64,000 nucleotides of DNA from Pelosinus baikalensis (GTDB taxonomy: Bacteria; Bacillota; Negativicutes; DSM-13327): positions 18,189 to 82,188 of the forward strand of contig NZ_JAJHJB010000023.1 in assembly GCF_020819555.1 (NCBI RefSeq). Reading direction: 5' to 3'. Shown here one piece after another: positions 50,766 through 58,714 of the stretch. Each line of letters starts with the position of its first letter. Positions within the stretch are counted from its first letter, which is position 1. The position numbers and the translations under genes are program-made. The notes under the pieces were generated by a model that was not told where the DNA came from, did no database searches, and saw only the letters and a program-made list of their open reading frames with translations.

Positions 50766-50905
50766 GAACCACAAAGGCACAATGCTGCTGATGCGGCACA
50801 CAAAGGAGTACATTAAAAAAATATAAATAAAATCCTTTGTGTCCTTTGCGTCTTTGTGGTTCGATTCTTTTATGTATTTTTTAGGACGCCTAGTATTTTT
50901 CTTAT
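50766..50905 (+). repeat. Dispersed structured repeat, copy C
   Basis: Core 50766-50862 (GAACCACAAAGGC to CTTTGTGGTTC), inner hairpin partly changed (CTGCTGATGCGGC), right end with GGACGCC and TTTTTCTTATA at about 50905. Same orientation as the others and directly behind the ftsH terminator. The asparaginase promoter begins 8 bases further on. Confidence 0.85.
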
Positions 50906-50913
50906 AATAGGTA

Positions 50914-50942
50914 TTGGTATAAGATAGACTGTCCGTTATAAT
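50914..50942 (+). promoter_or_regulatory. SigA promoter of the asparaginase II gene
   Basis: TTGGTA (50914-50919), 17 bases, TATAAT (50937-50942), about 27 bases before the start codon. Confidence 0.75.
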
Positions 50943-50969
50943 AGAACTATCAATTGGAGGTGTTTGGGT

Positions 50970-51965
50970 ATGAGTGAGGTATTATTGCATTATACGCGGG
51001 GAGGCAGGGTAGAAAGCAGGCACCATGCTGATGTCGCTGTCGTAGATAGTACAGGGAAGATGGTCTGGGAGCTTGGAGATGGTAAGAGGCCGATGTTTTG
51101 GCGATCGGCTGCAAAACCCTTTCAAGTATTGCCTCTTATTGAGCAAGGTGGCGTAGAGCGATTCCATTTAACAAATGAAGAAGTTGCTTTTATGGTATCA
51201 TCCCATAGTGGAGAGTCTGAGCATGTGAACCTTGCTTACAGTCTATTAAAAAAGATTGGCTTATCAGTTGATTCTTTGGCATGTGGGGCAGCCAAACCTA
51301 TGAGTAGTAAAATGGTGAAGGAATTAATGCTGCAGAATTTGCCCTACCAGGCGGTACATAATGCTTGCTCAGGTAAACATAGTGGTATGCTGGCTTTGGC
51401 TCAAATGTTTAAAATCGATCCTGCAGGATATACCGATCTTTCTCATCCAGTTCAACAAATTATGTATCAGGCTGTTGCTGATAGTGCAAATTTGCAAAAA
51501 GATGAAGTGGATACAGGAATTGATGGCTGTGGTGTGCCCGTGTTTTATTTGCCATTGTATAATATGGCTTGGGCCTATGCTCGTCTGGCTAAACCAGAAG
51601 AGGGGCAATGGGGAGGGCGTGAGACGTCAGTACGCCTAATTCGTGATGCTATGCTGGCTCATCCTCAAGTGGTGGCAGGAAGTAAACGCTTTGATACTGT
51701 ACTCATGAATATTACGAAAGGACGTATCTTAGCTAAGATTGGGGCAGAAGCGGTATATTGCCTTGCATCGGTACCCGATGGTCTGGGTGTAAGCTTTAAA
51801 ATTGATGATGGAGGCTTTAGGGCCATTACCCCTGCGGGAATAGCAATATTGAAAAAATTAGATTTATTGTCAGCGGCTGAATATCAGGCACTAATCGAGT
51901 ATTTTCCACCTATATTGAAAAATCACCGCGGTGATGTAATTGGCACCGTAGAAGCGGTAATCTAA
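50970..51965 (+). CDS. Asparaginase II family protein (COG4448)
   Basis: A 331-residue protein of the thermolabile asparaginase II family, which hydrolyses L-asparagine to aspartate and ammonia and is unlike the E. coli-type enzymes. Family features: RSAAKPFQVLPLIEQGG near residue 50, MVSSHSGESEHV, NACSGKHSGMLALA (the likely catalytic Ser/Lys region), GIDGCGVPVFYLPLYNMAWAYA and MLAHPQVVAGSKRFDTVLM. It has no signal peptide. ATG at 50970 with TGGAGGTG upstream; the in-frame TTG at 50964 lies too near. It has its own promoter and terminator and is monocistronic. Confidence 0.92.
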   Translation: MSEVLLHYTRGGRVESRHHADVAVVDSTGKMVWELGDGKRPMFWRSAAKPFQVLPLIEQGGVERFHLTNEEVAFMVSSHSGESEHVNLAYSLLKKIGLSVDSLACGAAKPMSSKMVKELMLQNLPYQAVHNACSGKHSGMLALAQMFKIDPAGYTDLSHPVQQIMYQAVADSANLQKDEVDTGIDGCGVPVFYLPLYNMAWAYARLAKPEEGQWGGRETSVRLIRDAMLAHPQVVAGSKRFDTVLMNITKGRILAKIGAEAVYCLASVPDGLGVSFKIDDGGFRAITPAGIAILKKLDLLSAAEYQALIEYFPPILKNHRGDVIGTVEAVI

Positions 51966-51968
51966 ATA

Positions 51969-52012
51969 AAAAAGCAACAACTTGGCTTATGCCTTACGTT
52001 GTTGCTTTTTAT
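51969..52012. terminator. Bidirectional terminator between the asparaginase gene and the secreted-protein gene
   Basis: AAAAAGCAACAAC (51969-51981) pairs perfectly with GTTGTTGCTTTTT (51998-52010). T runs lie on both strands. Confidence 0.92.
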
Positions 52013-52029
52013 GTTAGATATTCTAGATT

Positions 52030-52722
52030 TTAGAAACGACGTTCATCATCATCATCATCATCATCTTTGTCCTGAGGTCCGTTATGGTGAGAGCCATGTT
52101 CTGCATTCTTGAAGTCCTTTATGAATGTTTCCGCATCAATTCCTAATTGAGCTGCGACATCTGACCAGGTATTATTGATCTTTTTTAATGCGAGTACATC
52201 TTTAATTGGCTTTTTACTAGCTGTAGCTAGCTGGCTTGCCATTCCAATATCATGAGGATGGTAGCCGTCTTGAAGCAGGCTTAGGGCAGCTTTTTTATCG
52301 ATACCGGTTCTTTTGTTAAGCTGATCGGAAGCCAAGTCTTGATGTGCGGTTTTTATTTGCTCTTTTGTAATACCTAGAGAATCAGCAACATCTTTCCAGT
52401 TATTATCAGCCGTTTTTTTGCTTATGACACTGTCAATGGATTTGTTGCCGGCTTTGGCTAGAAATGCTGCCTTGCCAATATCTTTAAAGCTCATGCCATT
52501 ATTGTTATACTTCAGTACAACGGATTGTTCAATACCGAATGTGTCTGAAATTTGTTTGGATGCGATTTGTGGGTCCAATTGTTTTTTTGTTTCTTTTTGG
52601 TGATATGCTGAAGGTGTTTCTTGCGCCTCTGCCGCTTGGACAATAAAAGGACTAGCAGCACCTGCTATAATAAATGTACCAGCAACCATAGCGGCAATGC
52701 TTTTTTTATTTACTATTTTCAT
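52030..52722 (-). CDS. Secreted two-repeat protein with an Asp-rich tail, unknown function, next to a two-component system
   Basis: A 230-residue protein. Residues 1-33 are a clear signal peptide (AAMVAGTFIIAGAASPFIVQAAEA), so it is exported, presumably to the periplasm. Two tandem repeats follow: about 63-127 and 140-204, both of the form 'GI-D/E...VL-L...G....DIG.A..LA.A..K.I..V...K..N.W.DVA..LGI..E..IK'. The tail is HGSHHNGPQDKDDDDDDD-ERRF, a likely metal- or cation-binding or unstructured end. I do not recognise the family. The gene lies 88 bases behind the kinase gene on the same strand, with a perfect tandem 11-bp repeat in the gap, as OmpR-family regulators bind. It is probably a target and possibly a sensor partner of that system, like CpxP or Spy in enterics by role only. 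Confidence 0.75.
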   Translation of the reverse strand: MKIVNKKSIAAMVAGTFIIAGAASPFIVQAAEAQETPSAYHQKETKKQLDPQIASKQISDTFGIEQSVVLKYNNNGMSFKDIGKAAFLAKAGNKSIDSVISKKTADNNWKDVADSLGITKEQIKTAHQDLASDQLNKRTGIDKKAALSLLQDGYHPHDIGMASQLATASKKPIKDVLALKKINNTWSDVAAQLGIDAETFIKDFKNAEHGSHHNGPQDKDDDDDDDERRF

Positions 52723-52769
52723 ATCAGATTCCCCCTGTACAATTGTCAGCCGTATTGGCTGCTGAGATC

Positions 52770-52801
52770 AGTATACAAAGAAGATATGACGAAGATATGA
52801 C
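52770..52801 (-). promoter_or_regulatory. Tandem 11-bp direct repeat and -10 before the secreted-protein gene
   Basis: On the minus strand GTCATATCTTC occurs twice without a gap (52801-52791 and 52790-52780), followed four bases later by TATACT (52775-52770). Two 11-bp direct repeats covering the -35 region are the usual site of OmpR/PhoB-type activators, and the regulator of this type is encoded just upstream. Confidence 0.75.
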
Positions 52802-52810
52802 AGTTGTTCT

Positions 52811-54208
52811 TTATTTTATAATAGGGAGTGTGAAAGTAAAGGTGGACCCTTTGCCGACATGGCTATCTACGCTGATTTCACCTTGCATGGCGTGTACCAG
52901 TTTTTTAGTAATGGCAAGTCCAAGACCTGTACCACCATAGGTGCGAGCTCGTGATTTATCAGCACGATAAAAGCGATCCCATATATATGGGATATCATCA
53001 GGAGATATGCCTAGTCCTTGGTCAATAACAGAAATGGCAACTTGATGTTTTGTCGCAGATAAGTGAATCGTGATAGTGGAGTCTTCAGGTGAATAGCGAA
53101 TGGCATTTGTCAGCAGATTGGTAAATATTTGTCCTAAACGAACTGGATCGCTCCATACATGGGGCAATTGCTCTGGTATATCCGTTTGCAGAGTAAGATG
53201 TTTGGGATTAAGTAAGGTTTCCATCTTAGTTGTTTCTGTTAATAACCAGGCTTGCAGATCCAATCTTTCGCAAAGTATGGATAATTCGTCTGCTTCTAAT
53301 TGCGATAAGTCAAGTAAATCTCTAATTAAGCGGTCAAGACGCTGGCTTTCTTGCAAAATCGTAGCAATATAGCGTTGCTGCTGTTCTGGTTTAGGAGCTA
53401 AACCGTCTAAGATTGTTTCAGATAAAGCTTGGATAGAGGTTACGGGAGTTTTTAATTCATGAGAAACATTTGCTAAGAAGTTTCGGCGGTTTTGTTCAAT
53501 TTCAGCTAAGGAGTCCGCCATACTATTAAAGGTGCGTCCTAAATTGCCGATTTCATGATTGCCGATTGCCGTAGTGCGGCTATTATAATTGCCGTCTGCA
53601 AAATTTTTGGCAGCTTGGCTGATATTCGCAATCGGTTTGGTAAGGCTGCGGGCAACAAGAAATCCGGCAAGGATTGCGGTAATAATGCTGGCGAGCAAAG
53701 AGTAAAGTAAAGTCCTTTCTAAAGAGGAGACGGTTTTGTTTACACCCATAATAGGAGCATCTAAAAAGATTACAATGGGTGTAGGGGCTTCTGGTATGGC
53801 AAAGGTGACAACAATAGAAGGATCTCTTCGATAGGTAGGGCGTATCCACGAATGAGGGCTGTCAGTAAACAAGTCAATGTACTCTTGCCGATCCTCTTGA
53901 AATCGTCTCGACCAATTATTGGGAGGCTGACCGGCAAGAACAGTACCTTTTTCATTTATTAGCCAGATTCTTCCTCCGGCGAGTTCACTAATTTTGTCAA
54001 GGGATTGATTAGTAGGAATATTGCCAGCTAAGAGATTAGGTGTTAATAGTTCTACCACTGCCCGGCCTTTAAATAATAGATCTTGCCGCTTGGTATCTAC
54101 AGCATTGGATCGGACTAGATAGGACATAACCAGTGTTAAGGTGATTGTACTTAATAAGATGATCCCAATGTGAGAAATAAGTATTTTGCTGAAAATGGAG
54201 CGGATCAT
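52811..54208 (-). CDS. Membrane sensor histidine kinase (HAMP-HisKA-HATPase)
   Basis: A 465-residue kinase. Membrane helices at about 10-32 and 166-187 enclose a periplasmic sensor domain of about 130 residues without a recognised fold. HAMP 188-240 (ARSLTKPIANISQAAKNFADGNYNSR), HisKA with H250 (FLANVSHELKTPVTSIQALSETILDG), then the ATPase with N-box TNLLTNAIRYSPEDS, G1 DQGLGISPDDIP, F-box and G2 GGTGLGLAITKKLVHAM. It should autophosphorylate H250 and pass the phosphate to the regulator encoded just upstream; the two genes overlap by 4 bases (ATGA). The signal is unknown. Confidence 0.95.
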   Translation of the reverse strand: MIRSIFSKILISHIGIILLSTITLTLVMSYLVRSNAVDTKRQDLLFKGRAVVELLTPNLLAGNIPTNQSLDKISELAGGRIWLINEKGTVLAGQPPNNWSRRFQEDRQEYIDLFTDSPHSWIRPTYRRDPSIVVTFAIPEAPTPIVIFLDAPIMGVNKTVSSLERTLLYSLLASIITAILAGFLVARSLTKPIANISQAAKNFADGNYNSRTTAIGNHEIGNLGRTFNSMADSLAEIEQNRRNFLANVSHELKTPVTSIQALSETILDGLAPKPEQQQRYIATILQESQRLDRLIRDLLDLSQLEADELSILCERLDLQAWLLTETTKMETLLNPKHLTLQTDIPEQLPHVWSDPVRLGQIFTNLLTNAIRYSPEDSTITIHLSATKHQVAISVIDQGLGISPDDIPYIWDRFYRADKSRARTYGGTGLGLAITKKLVHAMQGEISVDSHVGKGSTFTFTLPIIK

Positions 54209-54882
54209 TTGCCTAGTACCTCAAATTTATAACCGATTCCCCATACCGTATGAATGTAGCTATAATTTGAATTATGTAATTTTTGGCGCAGACGCTTAAT
54301 GGTTGCATCTACTGTACGGTCATCTCCGTCAAAGTCATAACCCCACACATTTGTAAGGAGTTGCTCCCGAGAAAATGCAATCTGGGGGTGGCGGGCGAGA
54401 AAAAATAACAGTTCAAATTCTTTAGGAGATAGGGAGGCTGAATGTCCGTTGCACTCGACTCCTTGTGATGCAGGATTAATAGAGAGCTCATTAAAATCTA
54501 AGGTAACTCCATTTTGTTGTAATAAGCCGCTGCGGCGCAATACTGCTTTAATTCTCGCTACTAATTCTTTAGGACTGAAGGGTTTTGTAATATAGTCATC
54601 CGCTCCCAAGGAAAAACCAGTGATCTTATCGGATTCGGCGCTTTTAGCCGTCAAGAATATAACCGGTACGGAACGTTGAATGGTTTGACAAATATCCCAG
54701 CCTGATAGTTTTGGTAACATCACATCAAGGATTAATAAGTCAGGCTGTTCTTTTGTTTCTATGGCAATGGCAATATCACCATCTTCAGCCGTATAAACAA
54801 TAAAACCCTCCTTCTCCAAATATAGTTTTACGACTTCACAAATAGCAGGTTCATCGTCAGCTACTAAAATTTTGATAGACAT
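54205..54882 (-). CDS. OmpR-family response regulator
   Basis: A 225-residue regulator: receiver with D9-D10 pocket (VADDEPAIC), phospho-acceptor D53 (LILDVMLPK), T in FLTAKSAE and K in ITKPFSPKEL, then a winged helix (LSPKEFELLFFLARHPQIAFSREQLLTNVWGYDFDGDDRTVDATIKRLRQKLH). It pairs with the kinase behind it. The probable DNA site type (11-bp direct repeats) is found before the secreted-protein gene, and the gene's own promoter carries a palindrome. GAGGTG lies before the start. Confidence 0.95.
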   Translation of the reverse strand: MSIKILVADDEPAICEVVKLYLEKEGFIVYTAEDGDIAIAIETKEQPDLLILDVMLPKLSGWDICQTIQRSVPVIFLTAKSAESDKITGFSLGADDYITKPFSPKELVARIKAVLRRSGLLQQNGVTLDFNELSINPASQGVECNGHSASLSPKEFELLFFLARHPQIAFSREQLLTNVWGYDFDGDDRTVDATIKRLRQKLHNSNYSYIHTVWGIGYKFEVLGK

Positions 54883-54930
54883 ATGTTCACCTCTATCGTA
54901 TTAATATTTAAAAGCAGTATTTTTTTACCA

Positions 54931-54975
54931 TATACTAATATTCTAATAGTATATATCATAAGGATAATAAGTCAA
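54931..54975 (-). promoter_or_regulatory. Promoter of the two-component operon with an overlapping palindrome
   Basis: On the minus strand TTGACT (54975-54970), 16 bases, TATACT (54953-54948). The near-palindrome TATACTA-N9-TAGTATA (54931-54953) covers the -10. The 520-base gap up to birA contains further only the repeats at 55029-55115 and 55168-55339. Confidence 0.65.
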
Positions 54976-55028
54976 TCATGGAGAATGGAATAACAAAAGT
55001 CAATAGGTAATTTTTAGTAGGAATATTA

Positions 55029-55115
55029 GCCACAGGGCACAGAGCATACCCCCTTTATACCTTCTGCGGTTCATTACATCGTATATGTTTAGAGGTCGCG
55101 AAGCAGTTTTCTTAT
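55029..55115 (+). repeat. Degenerate copy of the dispersed structured repeat
   Basis: GCCACAGGGCACAGAG, then CCTTCTGCGGTTC, then GGTCGCGAAGC and TTTTCTTAT follow the order of the full copies, with many changes and a shortened centre. Confidence 0.5.
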
Positions 55116-55167
55116 GATCATGGCTGTATAAGCTTTTAATGTATACAAATTTGGAAAATGATAGTAT

Positions 55168-55339
55168 CAATCTAGTACCTTGTCAGCCTTAATCCAGTGG
55201 ATACTAACGGTCTATTCTCCGCACCCCTTCGTTGTCGTCGGTCGGCATACTCCCGGTATGCTTCCCTCCTCCGCCTTGTGTTGCGAAAAATAGCCTCGCT
55301 ATTATCCTACCGTTTTAAAGCTGACAAAGTACTAGATTG
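55168..55339. mobile_element. 172-bp element with 20-bp terminal inverted repeats (MITE-like)
   Basis: The ends CAATCTAGTAC-C-TTGTCAGC (55168-55187) and GCTGACAA-A-GTACTAGATTG (55320-55339) are inverted repeats with one mismatch in 20. Inside are a second inverted pair (AACGGT near 55208 and ACCGTT near 55308) and a hairpin GCATAC-TCCCG-GTATGC. There is no coding frame. No target-site duplication was seen. Confidence 0.7.
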
Positions 55340-55402
55340 ACAAGAGGTTAACGAGAAGACTATTATGGAATTAATAATTATGAAAGACAAGGAGAGTGCA
55401 CC

Positions 55403-56392
55403 GTGCGTACTAGCATTTTAAATATGTTGCGTAATTATTCAAATGAATATCTATCAGGTGAAGAAATTAGCAGGCAGCTGGCAGTATCTAGAACCGCGAT
55501 TTGGAAACATATCCAAACTCTTAAGCAAGGGGGATATGAAATAGAAGCTCATCCTCGCCGCGGTTATCGACTAAAAAGTGTACCTGATTTTTTATTGCCT
55601 GATGAAATTCGTGATCAGCTACAGACTAAGACCTTAGGACAAAAGGAAATCTTTTACCTTGAGAATATTGACTCTACTAACAATGAAGCAAAGAAACAAG
55701 CTAATTTAGGATGTCATGAAGGAGCTATTGTACTGTCGGAAATGCAAAATGGCGGTCGAGGCAGAATATCTCGCAGTTGGTTTTCTCCTGCAGGTAAAGG
55801 TATTTGGCTATCTGTGGTATTAAGGCCTCCCTTTCACCCTTATGATGCACCGAAGTGTACGCTGCTAGCTGCCGTGGCCGTAACAAAAGCGATTCGAAGC
55901 GTTACTCAGGTGCAATGTGGCATAAAATGGCCTAATGACATTTTATATGAAGGAAAAAAAATAGTTGGTATTTTGACAGAAATGAATGCTGAAATGGATG
56001 CGATTAATTATGTAGTAATTGGTATAGGAATTAATGTGAATATTAGTCAAGAGGAATTTCCTTTAGAACTTAGGCAAATCGCCACTTCTCTATCTGTTGC
56101 AGCCGATAAGCCGATACCCCGATTACCTTTATTACAGGAGATTTTATCTGCCTTGGAAAAAGAATATCATAAAGTTATTCAGCATGGCTTTGTAGAAATG
56201 CTGGATGAATGGCGTGAGCTATCTGTTACCTTAGGACAAACTGTGGATATCATTGGGGCAAGTGAAAAGTCTAGCGGTTTGGCAGTAGATATTGATAAGG
56301 ACGGAGCATTGCTGGTTGAAATAGAAGGCAGGATAGAGAAGATTATTGCTGGTGATGTTTCCATACGGCCTCGCAGTAAAAACCTGCTTTGA
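55403..56392 (+). CDS. birA: Bifunctional biotin-protein ligase and biotin-operon repressor BirA
   Basis: A 329-residue protein. Residues 1-65 are a helix-turn-helix domain (YLSGEEISRQLAVSRTAIWKHIQTLKQGGYEI with HPRRGYRL), then the ligase core with STNNEAKKQA, GGRGRISRSWFSPAGKGIWLSVVLRPP (biotin and AMP loop), GIKWPNDILYEGKKIVGILTEM and VVIGIGINVN, and a C-terminal SH3-like part (VDIIGASEKSSGLAVDIDKDGALLVEIEG). It adds biotin to carboxylases and, with the HTH, should repress biotin genes. GTG with AAGGAGAG in front. coaX follows, about 200 bases later, as in many Firmicutes. Confidence 0.96.
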   Translation: MRTSILNMLRNYSNEYLSGEEISRQLAVSRTAIWKHIQTLKQGGYEIEAHPRRGYRLKSVPDFLLPDEIRDQLQTKTLGQKEIFYLENIDSTNNEAKKQANLGCHEGAIVLSEMQNGGRGRISRSWFSPAGKGIWLSVVLRPPFHPYDAPKCTLLAAVAVTKAIRSVTQVQCGIKWPNDILYEGKKIVGILTEMNAEMDAINYVVIGIGINVNISQEEFPLELRQIATSLSVAADKPIPRLPLLQEILSALEKEYHKVIQHGFVEMLDEWRELSVTLGQTVDIIGASEKSSGLAVDIDKDGALLVEIEGRIEKIIAGDVSIRPRSKNLL

Positions 56393-56507
56393 GTAAATCC
56401 GTAATTCCATCTAAAAGTGATATCTTTTCCTTTGTATAAATAAGTTGCAATAATATAGTTATACTAGAAAGAACACTGGTTAAGTCAAAGTCTTCCTTTA
56501 TAATATG

Positions 56508-56536
56508 TTGACAGGATGACGAACTGTTTATATACT
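56508..56536 (+). promoter_or_regulatory. SigA promoter of coaX
   Basis: TTGACA (56508-56513), 17 bases, TATACT (56531-56536), about 60 bases before the start. No palindrome typical of a BirA site was seen here. Confidence 0.8.
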
Positions 56537-56595
56537 GTCATGTGTGGGTTTTATCTTGAGTTTTTACGTAATTTTACAATGGGAGGCTAGACTCG

Positions 56596-57360
56596 ATGCT
56601 ATTAGTGTTTGATATAGGTAATACCAATATAGTACTTGGAGCATACGAAGGGGAAGAATTATTACAACATTGGCGGGTGTCAACTGATAGGCAAAAAACA
56701 GGCGATGAGTATGGGATGTTAATTAATAATCTGTTTGCTTATGGTGGACTTAGTATCAAAGATATTTCTGAGGTTATCATTTCCTCCGTAGTACCGCCTC
56801 TTGTTGTACCCTTGGTCAAAATGTGCCAACGGTATTTTAAGGTGGAGCCTCTAGTGGTAGGGGCTGGTATTAGAACTGGTATTTTTATCAAATACGAAAA
56901 TCCCCGAGAAGTAGGAGCTGACCGTATTGTAAATGCAGTTGCTGCACATCATAAATATAGTGGTCCTCTTATTATTGTTGATTTTGGTACAGCAACTACC
57001 TTCTGTGTCATTGGTGAAAATGGTGATTATTTAGGTGGTGCTATCTCTCCTGGTATTGGTATTTCTACTGAGGCTCTATTCCAAAGAGCAGCTAAATTAC
57101 CGCGGATTGAGCTGGTTAAACCGAAAAGTGTTATTTGCCGTAATACAGTTACTAGCATGCAGTCCGGTATTATTTATGGATTTGTTGGACAGGTCGAGGG
57201 AATTGTCAAACGAATGAAAGAAGAAATGGATCAAGATGCTTATGTTATAGCAACAGGTGGCTTAGCTAACCTGATTGCACAAGAAACTTCTGTAATTAAT
57301 GCTGTGGAACATTTTTTAACATTAGAAGGATTACGAATTATTTACGATCTTAATAGATAG
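56596..57360 (+). CDS. coaX: Type III pantothenate kinase CoaX
   Basis: A 254-residue ASKHA-fold kinase, first step of coenzyme A synthesis. MLLVFDIGNTNIVLGAYEG (phosphate loop), DRQKTGDEYG, ISSVVPPL, ENPREVGADRIVNAVAAHHKY and IIVDFGTATTFCVIGENGDYLGGAISPGI are all typical. VIATGGLANLIA lies near the C-terminus. GGGAGG lies before the ATG. It has its own promoter; dusB follows after two structured repeats. In contrast to type I and II enzymes it is not inhibited by CoA. Confidence 0.96.
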   Translation: MLLVFDIGNTNIVLGAYEGEELLQHWRVSTDRQKTGDEYGMLINNLFAYGGLSIKDISEVIISSVVPPLVVPLVKMCQRYFKVEPLVVGAGIRTGIFIKYENPREVGADRIVNAVAAHHKYSGPLIIVDFGTATTFCVIGENGDYLGGAISPGIGISTEALFQRAAKLPRIELVKPKSVICRNTVTSMQSGIIYGFVGQVEGIVKRMKEEMDQDAYVIATGGLANLIAQETSVINAVEHFLTLEGLRIIYDLNR

Positions 57361-57376
57361 ACAAATGGATGATAGG

Positions 57377-57430
57377 TACTTGGTACTTGGAGGGGTGCTT
57401 GGTTTTCAGCCAGGCGGCGAGTACCAAGTA
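57377..57430 (+). repeat. Inverted 'tacttggtact' repeat between coaX and dusB
   Basis: TACTTGGTACT (57377-57387) pairs with AGTACCAAGTA (57420-57430), with an inner CTTGG/CCAGG stem. The TACTTGG unit is doubled on the left. Sequences of this kind are known as dispersed palindromes in many genomes. It may end coaX transcription, although no T tract follows directly. Confidence 0.6.
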
Positions 57431-57506
57431 TCAATTTTAATTTAAATACAATATAGAACGTATAGGTTTTTAGAATAAACGTTGAAACGCGAAGTTGTGA
57501 AGATAT

Positions 57507-57560
57507 ACGAAGAACACGAAGATGTTTTATGGGGGACCTTCGTGCGCTTCGTGTGTCCAC
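57507..57560 (+). repeat. Palindromic 'acgaagaacacgaag' repeat before dusB
   Basis: ACGAAGAACACGAAG (57507-57521) pairs with CTTCGTGCGCTTCGT (57538-57552), 13 of 15 bases, followed by a short T run at 57561-57566. It lies 30 bases before the dusB start and could act as a terminator or as a dispersed repeat. Confidence 0.6.
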
Positions 57561-57592
57561 CTTTTTTAATTTTAGTAAGGAGTAGTTAGCGT

Positions 57593-58546
57593 ATGCAAAT
57601 TGGTAATATTAAATTAGATAATCCTGTAATTCTAGCCCCGATGGCTGGTGTTACAGATCTGCCTTTTCGGCTATTGGCTAAAGAAATGGGCTGTGGTTTG
57701 GTGTATTCCGAAATGGTTAGTGATAAAGGTTTATTATATGAGAATTGCCAGACTTTGCATATGCTTCAAATTGATGAACGGGAACGCCCGGTGGCTATGC
57801 AAATATTTGGTTCCGATCCGGATAGTATGGCAAAAGCTGCAATCCATGTCGAAAGATCAGGTGCTGATATTATTGATATTAACATGGGCTGTCCAACTCC
57901 CAAAATTACGAAAAACGGCAGCGGCTGTGCATTAATGTGCCAGCCAGATTTGGCATATCAGATTATGGCGAGTGTAGTAAAAGCCGTACATGTACCAGTA
58001 ACCGTTAAAATTCGCAAGGGATGGAGTGAAGACTCTGTGAATGCAGTAGAGATGGCTAAGCTGGCTGAGAAAGCAGGAATTGCTGCAATTGCTGTTCATG
58101 GTCGTACTAGAGAACAGTTTTATACAGGTGAGGCCGATTGGAATATTATACGCCAAGTTAAAGAGAGTGTAGTGATACCCGTAATTGGTAATGGGGATAT
58201 TCGTACGCCTTATGATGGGGAGAAAATGATGGATCAAACGGGCTGCGATGCCATAATGGTGGGGCGGGGGGCACAAGGAAATCCTTGGATCTTCCGTCAA
58301 ATAACCCATTATTTAGCCTCAGGAGAGATTTTACCGCCACCGAGTGTGGAGGAACGTTTTTCTCTATTGCTAAGGCATTTAGATATGTTAGTAGAACATA
58401 AAGGTGAATATATCGGAGTTAGAGAAATGCGCTGTCATGGAGCATGGTATACAAAGGGAATGCCTCATTCCGCTGAACTGCGTCTAAAATTTAATCAAGC
58501 TGTGAGCAAAGACGATTTTATTGCTGTATTGAAGCAGTTTTCGTAA
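57593..58546 (+). CDS. dusB: tRNA-dihydrouridine synthase (DusB type)
   Basis: A 317-residue flavin enzyme that reduces uridines in tRNA. Domain features: VILAPMAGVTDLPFRLLAKEMG (FMN barrel start), SEMVSDKGLLYEN, MQIFGSDPDSMAKAA, DINMGCPTPKITKNGSGCALM with the catalytic Cys in MGCPTPK, KIRKGW, VHGRTREQFYTGEADW and VIGNGDIRTPYDG ... MVGRGAQGNPWIFRQI. The C-terminal helical tRNA-binding part has MRCHGAWYTKGMPHSAELR. AAGGAGTAG lies in front of the ATG. Firmicutes often keep it in this neighbourhood with coaX, greA and lysS. Confidence 0.96.
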   Translation: MQIGNIKLDNPVILAPMAGVTDLPFRLLAKEMGCGLVYSEMVSDKGLLYENCQTLHMLQIDERERPVAMQIFGSDPDSMAKAAIHVERSGADIIDINMGCPTPKITKNGSGCALMCQPDLAYQIMASVVKAVHVPVTVKIRKGWSEDSVNAVEMAKLAEKAGIAAIAVHGRTREQFYTGEADWNIIRQVKESVVIPVIGNGDIRTPYDGEKMMDQTGCDAIMVGRGAQGNPWIFRQITHYLASGEILPPPSVEERFSLLLRHLDMLVEHKGEYIGVREMRCHGAWYTKGMPHSAELRLKFNQAVSKDDFIAVLKQFS

Positions 58547-58574
58547 TAGTAACGGTGGGTTGGCTTATTTATAT

Positions 58575-58630
58575 TTGTTAAATTCGAAAAAAAATGCTAA
58601 AATATGTATGTGCACAACCTTGTGCACATA
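58575..58630 (+). promoter_or_regulatory. Promoter and palindromic operator of the 58715-61270 operon
   Basis: TTGTTA (58575-58580), 17 bases, TAAAAT (58598-58603). Four bases on lies a perfect palindrome: TATGTGCACAA (58607-58617), two central bases, TTGTGCACATA (58620-58630), over the probable transcription start. Its place and symmetry suggest a dimeric repressor, most simply the HTH protein encoded first in the operon. Confidence 0.82.
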
Positions 58631-58714
58631 TACTATATATTAGATTAGATAAATCAATATTCATCATATACAGATTGAGTTTGCATTGGGATGTAATGTA
58701 GGAGAGGATAGCAG

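Noticed and set aside
57342..57560. Minus-strand frame across the coaX-dusB gap
   Set aside because: It runs through two palindromic repeats and has no ribosome site.
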